Part shown: piece by piece, positions 1 through 8,814 of the stretch
Layout of the letters: every line of letters begins with the position of its first letter
How positions within the stretch are numbered: position 1 is the first letter of the stretch
Assembly (NCBI GenBank): GCA_963785245.1
Contig: CAWAUO010000001.1
Span: 248,001-312,000 of the forward strand
DNA from: JAHEEL01 sp963785245
GTDB lineage: Bacteria; Actinomycetota; Acidimicrobiia; Spongiisociales; UBA5794
Reading direction: 5' to 3'
DNA length: 64,000 nucleotides
The notes under the pieces: generated by a model
What the model was told of the DNA's origin: nothing
The model's database searches: none
Seen by the model: the letters and a program-made list of their open reading frames with translations, nothing else
Made by a program: the position numbers and the translations under genes

Positions 1-1395
1 CGTCCCGGGAACGTTCATCCTGGCGCTGGTACCGAGGCGCAGGAGATCCTGCATGGGAGCGATGGCGAACATCGCTCGTGACCGCCAGAGTGCGTCGAGG
101 AAGCCTCTGACCGGATCGTTCCCATCGACGTCGAGGTAGCGGGCTGCGAATTCGCGTTCAACCTGCGGCGCCGACTCCCACCATCCGAGGGTGGTGTCGT
201 TGTCGTGCGTCCCGGTGTATGCGATCGCTTCGATCTGGTAGTTGTGTGGCAGGAACGGGTCAGATTCGTCGCTGGAGAATGCGAACGTCAGCACACGCAT
301 GCCTGGGAACCCGACCTGTTCGAGCAGTATTGGGATCTTGGGCGAGAGCTCTCCGAGGTCCTCGGCAATAATCGGTAGATCGCCGAGCTCAGCCAGCACG
401 GCCTCGAAGAAACCGATTCCGGGCCCGTCCTTCCACTCGCCGGTGATCGCAGTCTCGGACCCGGCTGGGATCACCCAGTAGTCCGCGAATGCCCGGAAGT
501 GATCGACACGCGCAATGTCGGCAATGCTGAATGTCGAACGGAGTCGTTCGATCCACCAGGTGTAGCCGGTCGAGGCGTGACGGTCCCAGTCGTAGAGAGG
601 GTTGCCCCACAGCTGTCCGGTCTCAGAGAAGTAGTCGGGCGGCACACCGGCCACCACCATGGGTCGGCGTTCCTCGTCGAGGCAGAAGAGTTCCGGGTTC
701 GACCAGACATCGGCAGAGTCGCCTGCAACGAAGATGGGAACATCACCGATAATGCGGATACCGGCTTCGGTCGCGTGCCGGTGCAGCGCATCCCACTGCC
801 GGAAGAACAGGAATTGGCCGAATCGGATGCCGTCCATGTCGGTCGAGAGGCTGCTGCGAGCAGCAGCCAGAGCGGCAGGTTCCCGGAGCCGGAGTTCGTC
901 TGGCCAGTCCTGCCAGCTGCCGCCACCGTACGCCTCCTTGATCGCCATGAACTCGGCATAGTCGTCGAGCCAGGCCTGCTCGGACCGGAAGCGATCGAAC
1001 GCATCGGCGAGCGCCGGGTCGCCGCCACCGTTCCGGAAATGGGCGAACGCGGCCCCGACGATGCCCTGTTTCCACGGGATCACCGTGCCGTAGTCGACGT
1101 AGGCGGATGGGAAGTCGGGTGCGGCCGGGGAGTCGATGAGGCCGTCAGCGACGAGCAGGTCTGGCGAGATCAGGTTGACGTTGCCGGCGAATGCCGAGAA
1201 GCACTGGTACGGCGAGTCGCCGTACCCGGTGGGACCAACCGGCAGCGTCTGCCAGAGACCGGTGCCGGTCGCTGCCAACCGATCGACCCACTCGTGGGCG
1301 ACCGAGCCGAGATCCCCGATCCCGTACGGTCCGGGGAGAGAGGTCGGATGTAGGATAACGCCTGAAGATCGGTCGTTGCTGTGCAGTCCTTGCAT
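1..1395 (-). CDS. malQ: 4-alpha-glucanotransferase (amylomaltase), C-terminus cut by window edge
   Basis: Transfers 1,4-alpha-glucan segments between maltodextrins in cytoplasmic glycogen/maltodextrin metabolism (GH77). The minus-strand frame is open from an ATG at 1395 to the window edge (about 465 codons; family about 500-700), so only the end is missing. The N-terminus has the GH77 signature ILHPTSLPGPYGIGDLG. Later come DVPIFVAGDSADVW, the nucleophile region RVDHFRAF, the acid/base region IAEDLGEL and the TGTHDNDTTLGWW motif, then the near-terminal segment with ARMNVPG. It is divergent from the acyl-CoA synthetase with only about 50 bp between them, so promoters must overlap. Family call is firm. 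Confidence 0.95.
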   Translation of the reverse strand, partial: MQGLHSNDRSSGVILHPTSLPGPYGIGDLGSVAHEWVDRLAATGTGLWQTLPVGPTGYGDSPYQCFSAFAGNVNLISPDLLVADGLIDSPAAPDFPSAYVDYGTVIPWKQGIVGAAFAHFRNGGGDPALADAFDRFRSEQAWLDDYAEFMAIKEAYGGGSWQDWPDELRLREPAALAAARSSLSTDMDGIRFGQFLFFRQWDALHRHATEAGIRIIGDVPIFVAGDSADVWSNPELFCLDEERRPMVVAGVPPDYFSETGQLWGNPLYDWDRHASTGYTWWIERLRSTFSIADIARVDHFRAFADYWVIPAGSETAITGEWKDGPGIGFFEAVLAELGDLPIIAEDLGELSPKIPILLEQVGFPGMRVLTFAFSSDESDPFLPHNYQIEAIAYTGTHDNDTTLGWWESAPQVEREFAARYLDVDGNDPVRGFLDALWRSRAMFAIAPMQDLLRLGTSARMNVPGT

Positions 1396-1444
1396 AGGGC
1401 CATTGTGTACACGCGGTGGCTGCAGTTTCGATTCAAGGAGACCC

Positions 1445-3148
1445 GTGCACACGATTCCGCATCTGGTGATGGCCAATGCAGAGCGGCTACCCGACACTCC
1501 GGCCCTACGCAAGCGCTCCGGCGGCGGGTGGCAAACGGCCACGTGGAGCGACTACGCCCGGGCGGTGCGTCGTGTGGCCAACGCCCTGATCGCCTCCGGT
1601 ATCAACGTCGGCGATCGCGTCGCCATCTTCTCGTACAACTCGCCAGAGTGGGTGATCTTCGATGTCGCTGCGATGGCCATCGGCGCGGTACCGGTCGGCA
1701 TCTACTTCTCGAGTTCGACCGAAGAGATCACGGAGCTGCTCGAACTCTCCGGTTCGCGGATCGTCCTCGCCGGGACGGCCGCCCAGGTGGCCAAGATCGA
1801 CGCAAACGCCCATCCCGATCTCGACCTGATCGTTGCGGTCGAAGGGGCGACGGGGGAGGAGGTGACATGGGAGTCGTTCCTCGAGCGTTCCGAGCTCGCT
1901 CCCGAAGGTGCATTCGAAGAGAGGCTCGGCGCGCTTCATGCCGATGATCCGGCCACCGTCATCTACACCGCTGCCGGCTTCGGCGGGCCCCTCGGTGTCG
2001 TACTGACTCACGACAACCTCGTGTTTGCATCGTGGTCGGCCGTGGAGTTATTCGAACCGACCAGCGCCGATCGTGTGCTGTCGTACCTCCCGCTGTCACA
2101 CGTGGCCGAACAGATGTTCACCATCCACATTGCGGCGCACGCTGGCTACTCGGTCGCCTTCGCTCAATCGATCGGGCGGATTCGGGTTGATCTCCCTGAG
2201 ATCAGGCCAACGATCTTCTTCAGCGTGCCGCTCGTATGGTCGGGATTCGCACGCGTACTTCGCTCGCAGATAGACGGTCTCTCCGGCGTGCAATCGGCGA
2301 TCGCGTGTTGGGCAATGTGGGTCTCGCGAGCAGACGTCGCTGCACGGAATGTGGGCAAGCGGCGGACGATCTTCAGCAGGATGGCCGTCGCCCTCGCGCG
2401 GTACCTATTCACCGACCGTGTCAAGTCCGCAGCCGGCTTCTCCGAGCTCTGGTTGGCCTACAGCGGGGCTGCCTCGGCGGATCCGGAGACGCTCGAGTTC
2501 TTCTCCAGCCTCGACTTGGTCATTCGTGAGGTCTACGGGCTCTCTGAGGCGTCAGGTCCTTCGATCGTCACCAGGGAGGGCGCCACGCGGTTTGGATCCG
2601 TCGGATCTCCGCTGCCCGGGATCGAACTGATGCTCGCCGATGACGGCGAGATCCTCCTCCGAGGCCGGACCGTATTCCCCGGCTATCTGAACAACCCGGA
2701 CGCAACCGCTCACGCCTTGCGCAACGGATGGCTCCATACCGGCGATCTGGGAACCATCGGCGCCGACGGCCTTCTCACCATCAGCGGACGGAAGAAGGAC
2801 ATCGTCATCACGACGGGTGGCAAGAACATCTGCCCCCAGCCGATCGAGGCGCTGCTGCGCGCCGACGACGCCATCGTCGACGCTGTCGTCGTCGGCGACG
2901 GATTCGACCAACTCGGGGTGCTCGTGTCCGTCGACACAGGGCAGGGGAGTGACGAAGCGCTTGCCCACGTCGAGAAGCAGGTAGCCCAGGTCAACCAGCG
3001 TTTCGCCCGTGCCGAGCAGATCCGGAAGGTCGGGCTGCTTCCGCGGCCGCTGTCGGTCGAGCAAGGTGAGCGTTCAGAGGACGGAATCGTCGTCCGGAAG
3101 GTGGCTGTCGAGCGGTTCTCGGCCCAGATCGAGGACCTGTACCGCTAG
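1445..3148 (+). CDS. AMP-dependent long-chain acyl-CoA synthetase (FadD15-like) with degenerate P-loop
   Basis: ANL-superfamily enzyme of 567 aa expected to activate fatty acids to acyl-CoA through an acyl-adenylate. GTG at 1445 is chosen because AAGGAG lies at 1435-1440; the open frame further upstream is opposite malQ. Visible motifs: LPLSHVAEQ (about residue 220), YGLSEASG, LHTGDLG, ISGRKKDIVITTGGKN with the C-terminal hinge and the A10-type lysine. The usual phosphate-binding loop (YTSGTTGxPKG) reads YTAAGFGGPLG at residues 174-184, so the Thr pair and the Lys are lost. It could be a low-activity or repurposed homologue. It is followed 31 bp later by the NifU-like gene. Confidence 0.85.
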   Translation: MHTIPHLVMANAERLPDTPALRKRSGGGWQTATWSDYARAVRRVANALIASGINVGDRVAIFSYNSPEWVIFDVAAMAIGAVPVGIYFSSSTEEITELLELSGSRIVLAGTAAQVAKIDANAHPDLDLIVAVEGATGEEVTWESFLERSELAPEGAFEERLGALHADDPATVIYTAAGFGGPLGVVLTHDNLVFASWSAVELFEPTSADRVLSYLPLSHVAEQMFTIHIAAHAGYSVAFAQSIGRIRVDLPEIRPTIFFSVPLVWSGFARVLRSQIDGLSGVQSAIACWAMWVSRADVAARNVGKRRTIFSRMAVALARYLFTDRVKSAAGFSELWLAYSGAASADPETLEFFSSLDLVIREVYGLSEASGPSIVTREGATRFGSVGSPLPGIELMLADDGEILLRGRTVFPGYLNNPDATAHALRNGWLHTGDLGTIGADGLLTISGRKKDIVITTGGKNICPQPIEALLRADDAIVDAVVVGDGFDQLGVLVSVDTGQGSDEALAHVEKQVAQVNQRFARAEQIRKVGLLPRPLSVEQGERSEDGIVVRKVAVERFSAQIEDLYR

Positions 3149-3179
3149 CCGGATACCCTCCGGTAACATCCCGTTCCGC

Positions 3180-3794
3180 ATGAACGACACCGAAACACCC
3201 GTGATCGAAATCACCGACGAGGCCCTCGCGACCATCCTCGAATTGCGCGAGGGCGAAGCGATCGACGATCTCCATCTGGCGCTGCGGATCAGCGGCGCGG
3301 GACCGAACGGATACGTCTACGAGACGGCGTTCCTTCGTCCGGAAGACGTCACGGCGGTGGACCATATCGAGCGCCACAATGGGCTTCCTGTGGCCATCTC
3401 GCCCGAGTCCGTCGACGATCTTCGCGGTGCCGTCCTCGACCTTTCCGCCTCCGGACCCAGCGCCGGCCTGGTCATTCGCAATCCGAATACACCCAGCCCC
3501 GGACTTGGTCTTGGCGGCGACATCGAACTGACCGGAACGACTGAAGAGAAGGTCCGTCAGTTGCTCACTGAACAGATCAACCCGGCGATCGCGTCCCACG
3601 GCGGGATTGCGAACCTTATCGGCGTTGACGGATCACGGGCAATGCTCGAACTCGGTGGTGGCTGCCAGGGATGCGGCCTCGCCGCGGTCACGTTGCAGCA
3701 GGGCATCGAGACAGCCATCCTCGCGGCAGTTCCCGAGATCACCGAAGTGGTCGATGTGACCGACCACACGCTCGGAGCGAACCCCTACTTCTAG
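3180..3794 (+). CDS. NifU C-terminal domain Fe-S cluster carrier (NfuA-like)
   Basis: 204-aa protein. An N-terminal A-type-like (IscA/HesB-like) domain of about 100 aa is followed by a NifU C-terminal domain with the CxxC motif in GGCQGCGLAAVTLQQGIE (about residues 160-178), which carries a 4Fe-4S cluster for delivery to apoproteins. The HesB-like half lacks an obvious Cys set, as is usual for NfuA. ATG at 3180 has no clear Shine-Dalgarno; a TAACAT hexamer at 3163-3168 sits where a -10 box of a leaderless transcript would be, which is only an inference. Closely follows the acyl-CoA synthetase. Confidence 0.88.
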   Translation: MNDTETPVIEITDEALATILELREGEAIDDLHLALRISGAGPNGYVYETAFLRPEDVTAVDHIERHNGLPVAISPESVDDLRGAVLDLSASGPSAGLVIRNPNTPSPGLGLGGDIELTGTTEEKVRQLLTEQINPAIASHGGIANLIGVDGSRAMLELGGGCQGCGLAAVTLQQGIETAILAAVPEITEVVDVTDHTLGANPYF

Positions 3795-3882
3795 CCAGTG
3801 CGGAAGCATTGACGGGGACGGCGCCGGTTGGGCGTCGGTCCGGGCGGGCAGCCGAGCGTCAGTGCCGCCCCCGCCAAACTGT

Positions 3883-4908
3883 TCAGACGGCCTCGAACGC
3901 CGGAGTCTGTTCGGGCTCGGTACCGTCTTCAGTTCGTTCGGTCGTTGTGCTATTTGAACGCAATGCCGCGACTGCTTCCATCGCTCCGCGCCCCGCTTCC
4001 GACCCGATGCGCGGCAGCTTCGCCGAGCGCCGGGAGTAGAACGATCGGCGGACGGTCGCCGCCTTCTCCTGATCGGTGTCCTCGCCGATTGTGGAGTCGG
4101 AAACGGCTGTCGATCCGGGACGCTGATGCGGGATCGGCTCGATCTCCTCGCTGAGAGAGACCTCGGTGTCTTCGGCAGCGATTTCAATGACGGGTACGTC
4201 GTCGACGACAACCGCGATATCGACGCCATCCTCCTCAGAGGCCGTGGGCGGCGGAGCGGTTGTGTCGGTGACCGGCTCCGTGGGGATCGGCTCGATCGCC
4301 TCACTATCCACAGCCGAGGGGATAGCGATCGGTGGGCTGTCCGCACCGTCGAGCGTTTCCACCGTCCGATCGAGGCCGGTCAGTGGAGGACGGCGGCTGA
4401 GTTCGAGTTCCATTGCCGCAATCACCCGCTGCATCTCCTCGACTCGGATCTGGAGATCGCCCGCGTTCTCCGAAGAGGAAGGCCTGGTCGGCTCCGAATT
4501 GCTGTCGGCTCTCGCGATCGCCGCGGCCTCGGCCCGAGCCTCGCCCACAATCGTCTCGGCCTCCTCGCGAGCACCCGTGAGCAGCTGGAACGCCTGCATG
4601 CGGGCATCGGTGACAATCCTGTCACCTTCCTTCCGACCGTTTGCGGCGAGTTCAGCTCCCTCCTGCCGGGCGACTTCGAGAATGTCCTCTTTCGATCGCG
4701 TTGCGGCGAGGATTGTCAAGTGAACGGCCTCTTCCTGGCGTCGTGTCTCCTCGAGTTCGGCCTCCAGAGCGGCAATACGATTCGCTGCTTCATCAAGGGT
4801 TTGGTCGTTTGTAGTCGCTGCCGACGTGATGTGGGCTTCGACGGCTTCGGGATCGTATCCGCGTTTCACGAGTGGAAAGCGGTCGTACTCAACATTCTTC
4901 TTGCGCAT
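3883..4908 (-). CDS. DivIVA-domain coiled-coil protein
   Basis: 341-aa cytoplasmic protein. The first about 35 residues carry the DivIVA lipid-binding-type motif FPLVKRGYDPEAVEAHI, followed by a long Ala/Glu/Arg-rich coiled coil (about 40-140) with DivIVA-like repeats, then a Pro/Asp/Thr-rich acidic tail (about 170-341) of low complexity. DivIVA-family proteins mark curved membrane at poles or septum and direct growth or division. ATG at 4908 preceded by GGGAG is preferred; an in-frame TTG at 4950 would add 14 residues. The end of the gene is followed by an 88-bp spacer before the oppositely oriented NfuA-like gene. Confidence 0.8.
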   Translation of the reverse strand: MRKKNVEYDRFPLVKRGYDPEAVEAHITSAATTNDQTLDEAANRIAALEAELEETRRQEEAVHLTILAATRSKEDILEVARQEGAELAANGRKEGDRIVTDARMQAFQLLTGAREEAETIVGEARAEAAAIARADSNSEPTRPSSSENAGDLQIRVEEMQRVIAAMELELSRRPPLTGLDRTVETLDGADSPPIAIPSAVDSEAIEPIPTEPVTDTTAPPPTASEEDGVDIAVVVDDVPVIEIAAEDTEVSLSEEIEPIPHQRPGSTAVSDSTIGEDTDQEKAATVRRSFYSRRSAKLPRIGSEAGRGAMEAVAALRSNSTTTERTEDGTEPEQTPAFEAV

Positions 4909-4994
4909 AGGCGAACTCCCGAAGATCCTCTTCTGGGTGCCCTCCTCCAACGCCGCCTGCCCACGAAGAGTGTATCACCAACTACGGACGGTGG

Positions 4995-7364
4995 TCAACT
5001 AGTCATTTTGGGAGGAACCGGAATGGTCACATCGACCGCTGAGGCGGTCTGAACCAGGCGCAGGTCGGCGAGCGCGTCGTCGATATCTGCAAGGAACTCG
5101 TCCCGTTCGATCTGGCCGCCGCGGCCGAGAAGACCCGCGTTGCCAGCCAGGGCGATGCCGGAACTGAAGAGTTCGGTCGACAGCGACTCGGGCGTCGATA
5201 TCTGTCCCTGGGCTTCCTCCTGGCGACCGAGCAGCAATGCTCGATGCTGAATAGTCCCGGCGTCGAGGGTCTCGTTCGGATCGGCCTGGGCGATCACCGC
5301 CGCTACGACGCGGTAGGCCTCGATGAACGGCAGCAGCACCGCCGTGCTCACCGGCGGTTCGAGAGCGGCCGCCACCGTTGAGAGGTCTCCGTCGTTGATG
5401 AGTTCGATGGCATTTGGGCAGGCAAGAAGGAGTTCCTCGATGATTGAATCGCGGAACTCGGAGCGGCCCTCGAAGAAGAAGTCGAACTTGAGGATGGCCC
5501 GCCAGCCGAAGGCTCTGAAGAGCAGTTCGTCGAGGCCCGTCGATTCGTTCCGGATCATCCCTGCGATAGATGCCTCGACAATCGACCGGGTGACGAAGAA
5601 GTGGACGATGGTGTTGCGGTAGTACGCTGCTGAGAGATGCTGTTCGTGTTCGATCACGTAGACGACCTCGTCGAGGCCTTCGATCCGTGAAATCACCTTG
5701 TTCGATGCGAGTTCGTCGAGTGCCGTCGTCACGAGTTCTGGCGTGATTTCCGTACCGGTCGGTGTCGTCGTCGGAAGGTGTCTGCGGCGAACGTACGTGA
5801 CGAAAGGCGTGAGCGCCTCGACGGTCTCGGGCACGGTGAGTCCTCTGTCGGGTCGGCTCAGGAGCGCCAGGGTTACGAGACTGGTTGGCGTGATCGGGGT
5901 GACGTCGTTGATCCGGTTCGAGATCTCGAACGCCAGTTTTGGAATGATGTACCGGCCGCGTTCGCTCTTGAGGTTCGTGTCGGCAGGAATCGTGTCGTGA
6001 AGTGACAGGGGATCACCGAACCGAACATGGATCGAGCCGTATCGGTGGCGGAGGCTGCCGACGAACTTCAGGGCCCAAGTGAACCCTTCCTTCTCCTTCT
6101 TCTCTCCGCGTTGCTCCGACGCGTACGAGCCGATGTCGGAGATCTGGTCGTACGCGATCGAGACCGGGATGAAGACCACGTCTTCGACTAGGCCCCTGAG
6201 GTAGGTGTCGACCACGTAGGCGAGCATGCCGAGGCGGGGAGCGCGGAGCTTCCCGGTTCGGGAGCGGCCGCCTTCGAGATACCACTCGAGCGGAAAGCGT
6301 TTCTCAAGCAGATAGTCGACGTATTGGCGGAGCGTGAACTTGTACGGCTCGTTGTCCTTGAACTCTCGCCGGATGAAGAAGATCCCGGACCGGCGGAGGA
6401 ACGGACCGATCGGAAAGAAGTTCATGTTGATGCCGCCCGCCGTGTGGTTGGGCGGGAACTCGTTCTGGTAGAGCACGTACTGCAGGACGAGGTGATCGGA
6501 ATTCGACTTGTGGGACGGCAGGAATACGAGCGGATGCTCTTCGCCGATCTGGTAGAGCTCCCGCAGGTCGTCCTTCGAGTAGACGAGTTGCCGGTAGCCG
6601 AGGCTGAGGAGCCATGCCATCACGCCGGTCACGATGTCGATCACGAACGGGTTGTGGGTGGCCGCGATCTCCCTCAGGTACCGAGCCGTCTTCTTCTGCA
6701 TTCGGTCGAGCGGTTCGCCTTCTCGAACGGCGAGCCGGGCGACGCCCTTCTGGAAGCCCCGTGACCAGAACAGGTCTTCGGCGAGGAACTTCGGCACCTT
6801 GTAGCGGGCGCCGCGCAGGGCGCGTTCGGCGCGTTCGAGAGCCAGCCACGCCTTGAGCGCTACGAATTCGGCGAGCGACGTTCCCTCGGCCGGTCCTCGT
6901 CCGGTCGGATCGTGCCAGCGTTCCTCGAGGTTCGACTTCGTTGCCGGTTCGGCAACGATGATTCGGATGCGGTCGGGGCGCATCGAGCGGACCCATCGCT
7001 GGCGCAGCAGGTTCGGGTCGCGGGGATCCCCGAACATCAACACGTCCTTGAGCGCCACCCGGCGTGCGCCATCCTGCGTGTCGGCGAGCCACGCGACGCG
7101 GAGCGGGATCAAGATGGGGTCGTCGTCGAGAGAGAGGCGGGCGGCAAGCCGCGGGTCGGGCTTCCTGCTGCGGCGGATCATGCGACCAGCCGGAATGTAG
7201 GCGATGTCGACCCGAACTCCTTCGGGGCTGTGGCGCTCGATCCAACCCTTGATCAGCTCTCGCTCAATCGTCGACTGCGCGTCGATGAGCAGGACGAAGG
7301 GTCCGGGCCCGCGAACGGGCCACGGCGGTTCTTCTGCGAGCGGAGGATCCCACCGGGCGGGCAT
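4995..7364 (-). CDS. plsB: Glycerol-3-phosphate 1-O-acyltransferase (PlsB type)
   Basis: 789-aa enzyme that acylates sn-glycerol 3-phosphate at position 1, the first committed step of phospholipid synthesis, at the cytoplasmic membrane. All four acyltransferase blocks are visible around residues 285-400: the H(X4)D motif in PSHKSNSDH, the block GGINMNFFPIGPFLRRSG, EGGRSRTGKL, and VFIPVSIAYDQ. Length matches the PlsB family (about 780-830 aa). A 6-bp gap separates it from the upstream small Ala-rich gene, so the two are probably cotranscribed. PlsB in Gram-positives is mostly actinobacterial, where PlsX/PlsY may also exist. Confidence 0.93.
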   Translation of the reverse strand: MPARWDPPLAEEPPWPVRGPGPFVLLIDAQSTIERELIKGWIERHSPEGVRVDIAYIPAGRMIRRSRKPDPRLAARLSLDDDPILIPLRVAWLADTQDGARRVALKDVLMFGDPRDPNLLRQRWVRSMRPDRIRIIVAEPATKSNLEERWHDPTGRGPAEGTSLAEFVALKAWLALERAERALRGARYKVPKFLAEDLFWSRGFQKGVARLAVREGEPLDRMQKKTARYLREIAATHNPFVIDIVTGVMAWLLSLGYRQLVYSKDDLRELYQIGEEHPLVFLPSHKSNSDHLVLQYVLYQNEFPPNHTAGGINMNFFPIGPFLRRSGIFFIRREFKDNEPYKFTLRQYVDYLLEKRFPLEWYLEGGRSRTGKLRAPRLGMLAYVVDTYLRGLVEDVVFIPVSIAYDQISDIGSYASEQRGEKKEKEGFTWALKFVGSLRHRYGSIHVRFGDPLSLHDTIPADTNLKSERGRYIIPKLAFEISNRINDVTPITPTSLVTLALLSRPDRGLTVPETVEALTPFVTYVRRRHLPTTTPTGTEITPELVTTALDELASNKVISRIEGLDEVVYVIEHEQHLSAAYYRNTIVHFFVTRSIVEASIAGMIRNESTGLDELLFRAFGWRAILKFDFFFEGRSEFRDSIIEELLLACPNAIELINDGDLSTVAAALEPPVSTAVLLPFIEAYRVVAAVIAQADPNETLDAGTIQHRALLLGRQEEAQGQISTPESLSTELFSSGIALAGNAGLLGRGGQIERDEFLADIDDALADLRLVQTASAVDVTIPVPPKMTS

Positions 7365-7370
7365 GTCGGG

Positions 7371-7679
7371 CTATTCGTCTTTGCCGGGAGCGAGACCTGA
7401 GACCGTGTCCTTTGCCTTGTTGAAGAGGTTGCCGGCCTTGCCGGTTGCGGCGGCTGCTGCTCCACCGGCGGCGCCAGCCGCGGTGGTCGCAGCTTCGCTC
7501 GCTGCACCAGCGGCTGAACCTGCGACATCTCCTGCGCTGGACAGCAGTGCGCCGAGTTGGCTGGCGACGTCGTCCGGTACCTTGCCCTTCATCCACTCCG
7601 CGGTGACGCCGACCATCTCCTTCGCCTTCTCGGTGGTGACCCCGGTCTTCTCGGTGATCTGGGCGATGAGTTCTTCCAC
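7371..7679 (-). CDS. Small Ala-rich helical protein of unknown function
   Basis: 102 aa. The first about 45 residues (start MEELIAQITEKTGVTTEKAK) look like a helical domain of the kind seen in DUF2267-like small actinobacterial proteins; then a run of Ala/Gly/Thr repeats (about 47-85) and a Lys-rich end (FNKAKDTVSGLAPGKDE). No signal peptide. The tail resembles stress or phasin-like low-complexity helices. It lies 6 bp upstream of plsB on the same strand, suggesting a lipid- or membrane-related role, but this is inference from context only. Confidence 0.7.
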   Translation of the reverse strand: MEELIAQITEKTGVTTEKAKEMVGVTAEWMKGKVPDDVASQLGALLSSAGDVAGSAAGAASEAATTAAGAAGGAAAAATGKAGNLFNKAKDTVSGLAPGKDE

Positions 7680-7736
7680 GTGGACTCCTTTGACGCTCTT
7701 TGCGAGTGTACCGCTCCGTCTCGTTGCGAGCCGGAG

Positions 7737-8090
7737 TCAGTCCCAGCCGAGTTCGTGGAGGCGGTCGTCGTCGATGCCCAGGTGGTGTGCCATCTCGTGG
7801 AGCACGGTGATGCGGATCTCTGCCCTGAGTTCGTCGTCAGCGAGGCCGAGTCGAAGATGCGGCTGATAGAAGATGACGATCTGGTCTGGGGAGACCCCGA
7901 AGTAGTCGAAACCACGTTCCGCGAGCGAGACCCCTTCATAGACTCCGAGAATTCCTTCTCCGGTCGGGTCTTGCTCCGGCGTCGGCCAGTCCTCGACGAC
8001 CACCACGAGGTTGTCAACCCGTTCGACCACCCAGTCCGGCAACTCTGCGAGCACCTCGTCGACCGCTGCCGAGAACTCGCGCCGATTCAT
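7737..8090 (-). CDS. Minimal zincin-like metallopeptidase family protein
   Basis: 117-aa protein. The C-terminal half has the zinc-binding signature HEMAHHLGIDD (HExxHxxGxxD) at about residues 99-109, with helices before it matching the small metallopeptidase family (DUF1025/possibly ACLAM-type zincins) common in actinobacteria. The extended HExxHxxGxxD form supplies three metal ligands. No signal peptide, so probably cytoplasmic. Substrate unknown. It is transcribed away from the tRNA-Val and ends 57 bp from the Ala-rich gene start; coupling to that operon is possible. Confidence 0.82.
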   Translation of the reverse strand: MNRREFSAAVDEVLAELPDWVVERVDNLVVVVEDWPTPEQDPTGEGILGVYEGVSLAERGFDYFGVSPDQIVIFYQPHLRLGLADDELRAEIRITVLHEMAHHLGIDDDRLHELGWD

Positions 8091-8118
8091 GCTGTCGCAC
8101 CTTTCGTTCGATTCGTCC

Positions 8119-8161
8119 CCCTCATGGGGAGGAGCCCGAGCGCAGCAAGGGACGGAGGGCG
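8119..8161. repeat. Dispersed REP-like intergenic repeat, copy 1
   Basis: Imperfect palindrome CCCCTCATGGGGAGG followed by CGAGCGCAGCAAGGGACGGAGGG-type sequence. Related sequences occur at 46462-46512 (reverse) and 49981-50050. All three are intergenic and share the CCCCTCA-GGGG core and the CGGAGGG tail. No coding frame is conserved. Confidence 0.5.
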
Positions 8162-8282
8162 CCTCTCGATGCGGTGGTCACCCCCAGCGAGTTGGGGGCA
8201 TGGCGGATTGGGCCCTGTTCCGCCCTCAACTTGCTCTGGTTCTGATACTTCAGCATGGACCGAGCCTAGATCCGGCCACCGC

Positions 8283-8288
8283 TACACT
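8283..8288 (+). promoter_or_regulatory. Putative -10 box of tRNA-Val
   Basis: TACACT lies 10 nt upstream of the tRNA 5' end, a good match to the TANNNT -10 consensus with a plausible short spacing to the transcription start. No convincing -35 hexamer was fixed. Confidence 0.4.
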
Positions 8289-8298
8289 CCCGGCTTCC

Positions 8299-8370
8299 GG
8301 GCGCTTAGCTCAGCGGGAGAGCGCTGCCTTCACACGGCAGAGGTCACTGGTTCGATCCCAGTAGCGCCCA
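8299..8370 (+). tRNA. tRNA-Val (anticodon CAC)
   Basis: Cloverleaf: acceptor GGGCGCT paired with AGCGCCC (8363-8369), D arm with AGCTCAGCGGGAGAGC, anticodon stem TGCC/GGCA with loop TTCACAC (anticodon CAC), T arm ACTGG-TTCGATC-CCAGT, discriminator A at 8370. CCA is not encoded. The 3' half is the attachment site of the island: the same 3' end recurs at 23131-23165 with a different T stem. Confidence 0.96.
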
Positions 8371-8814
8371 CTCCAGGATCCCTTGTGTTTGTTGGGTTTC
8401 TTAGCTCAGCCCCCTTCCTTCGTCCCTGTTTCGTGTGCGTCGCGACCACGATGCGTCCACATCAGATGGGTCCCAGGGTGGGTTGAGGGTGTCGGCGGCG
8501 TTGCGGTCGAGGCCTTCGTAGAGGTGTCCGTAGACGTCGAGGACGGTCTTGACGCTGGTGTGTCCGAGTCGGGAGGCGATGACGGCGGGGTGGGCGCCTT
8601 GGGCGATGAGGAGGGCGACGTGGCTGTGGCGGAGGTCGTGGAACCGCATCGGTTGGCCGACCGAGTCTGCGACGGCGGGGAGCCAGAAGCGGCTGCGGAA
8701 CGTGTTGCGGCGGATGGGTCCGCCTTCGGGTGCGGTGAAGATCAGGCCGTCGGGTCCGGGCGGGTGGTCGGTGAGGTGCCGGTCGATGGCCTCGGGCAGC
8801 CATTCTGGTAGCGA
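8334..8814. repeat. Left direct repeat of the island (attL plus integrase 3' end)
   Basis: Begins with ACGGCAGAGGTC in the tRNA anticodon/variable region and runs through the tRNA 3' end into the last about 140 codons of the integrase. The same sequence lies at 23129-23609 at a constant offset of 14,795 bp with no indels; differences are scattered substitutions (for example six in the T stem). The similarity stops at the serine-codon triplet near 8814. Confidence 0.9.
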
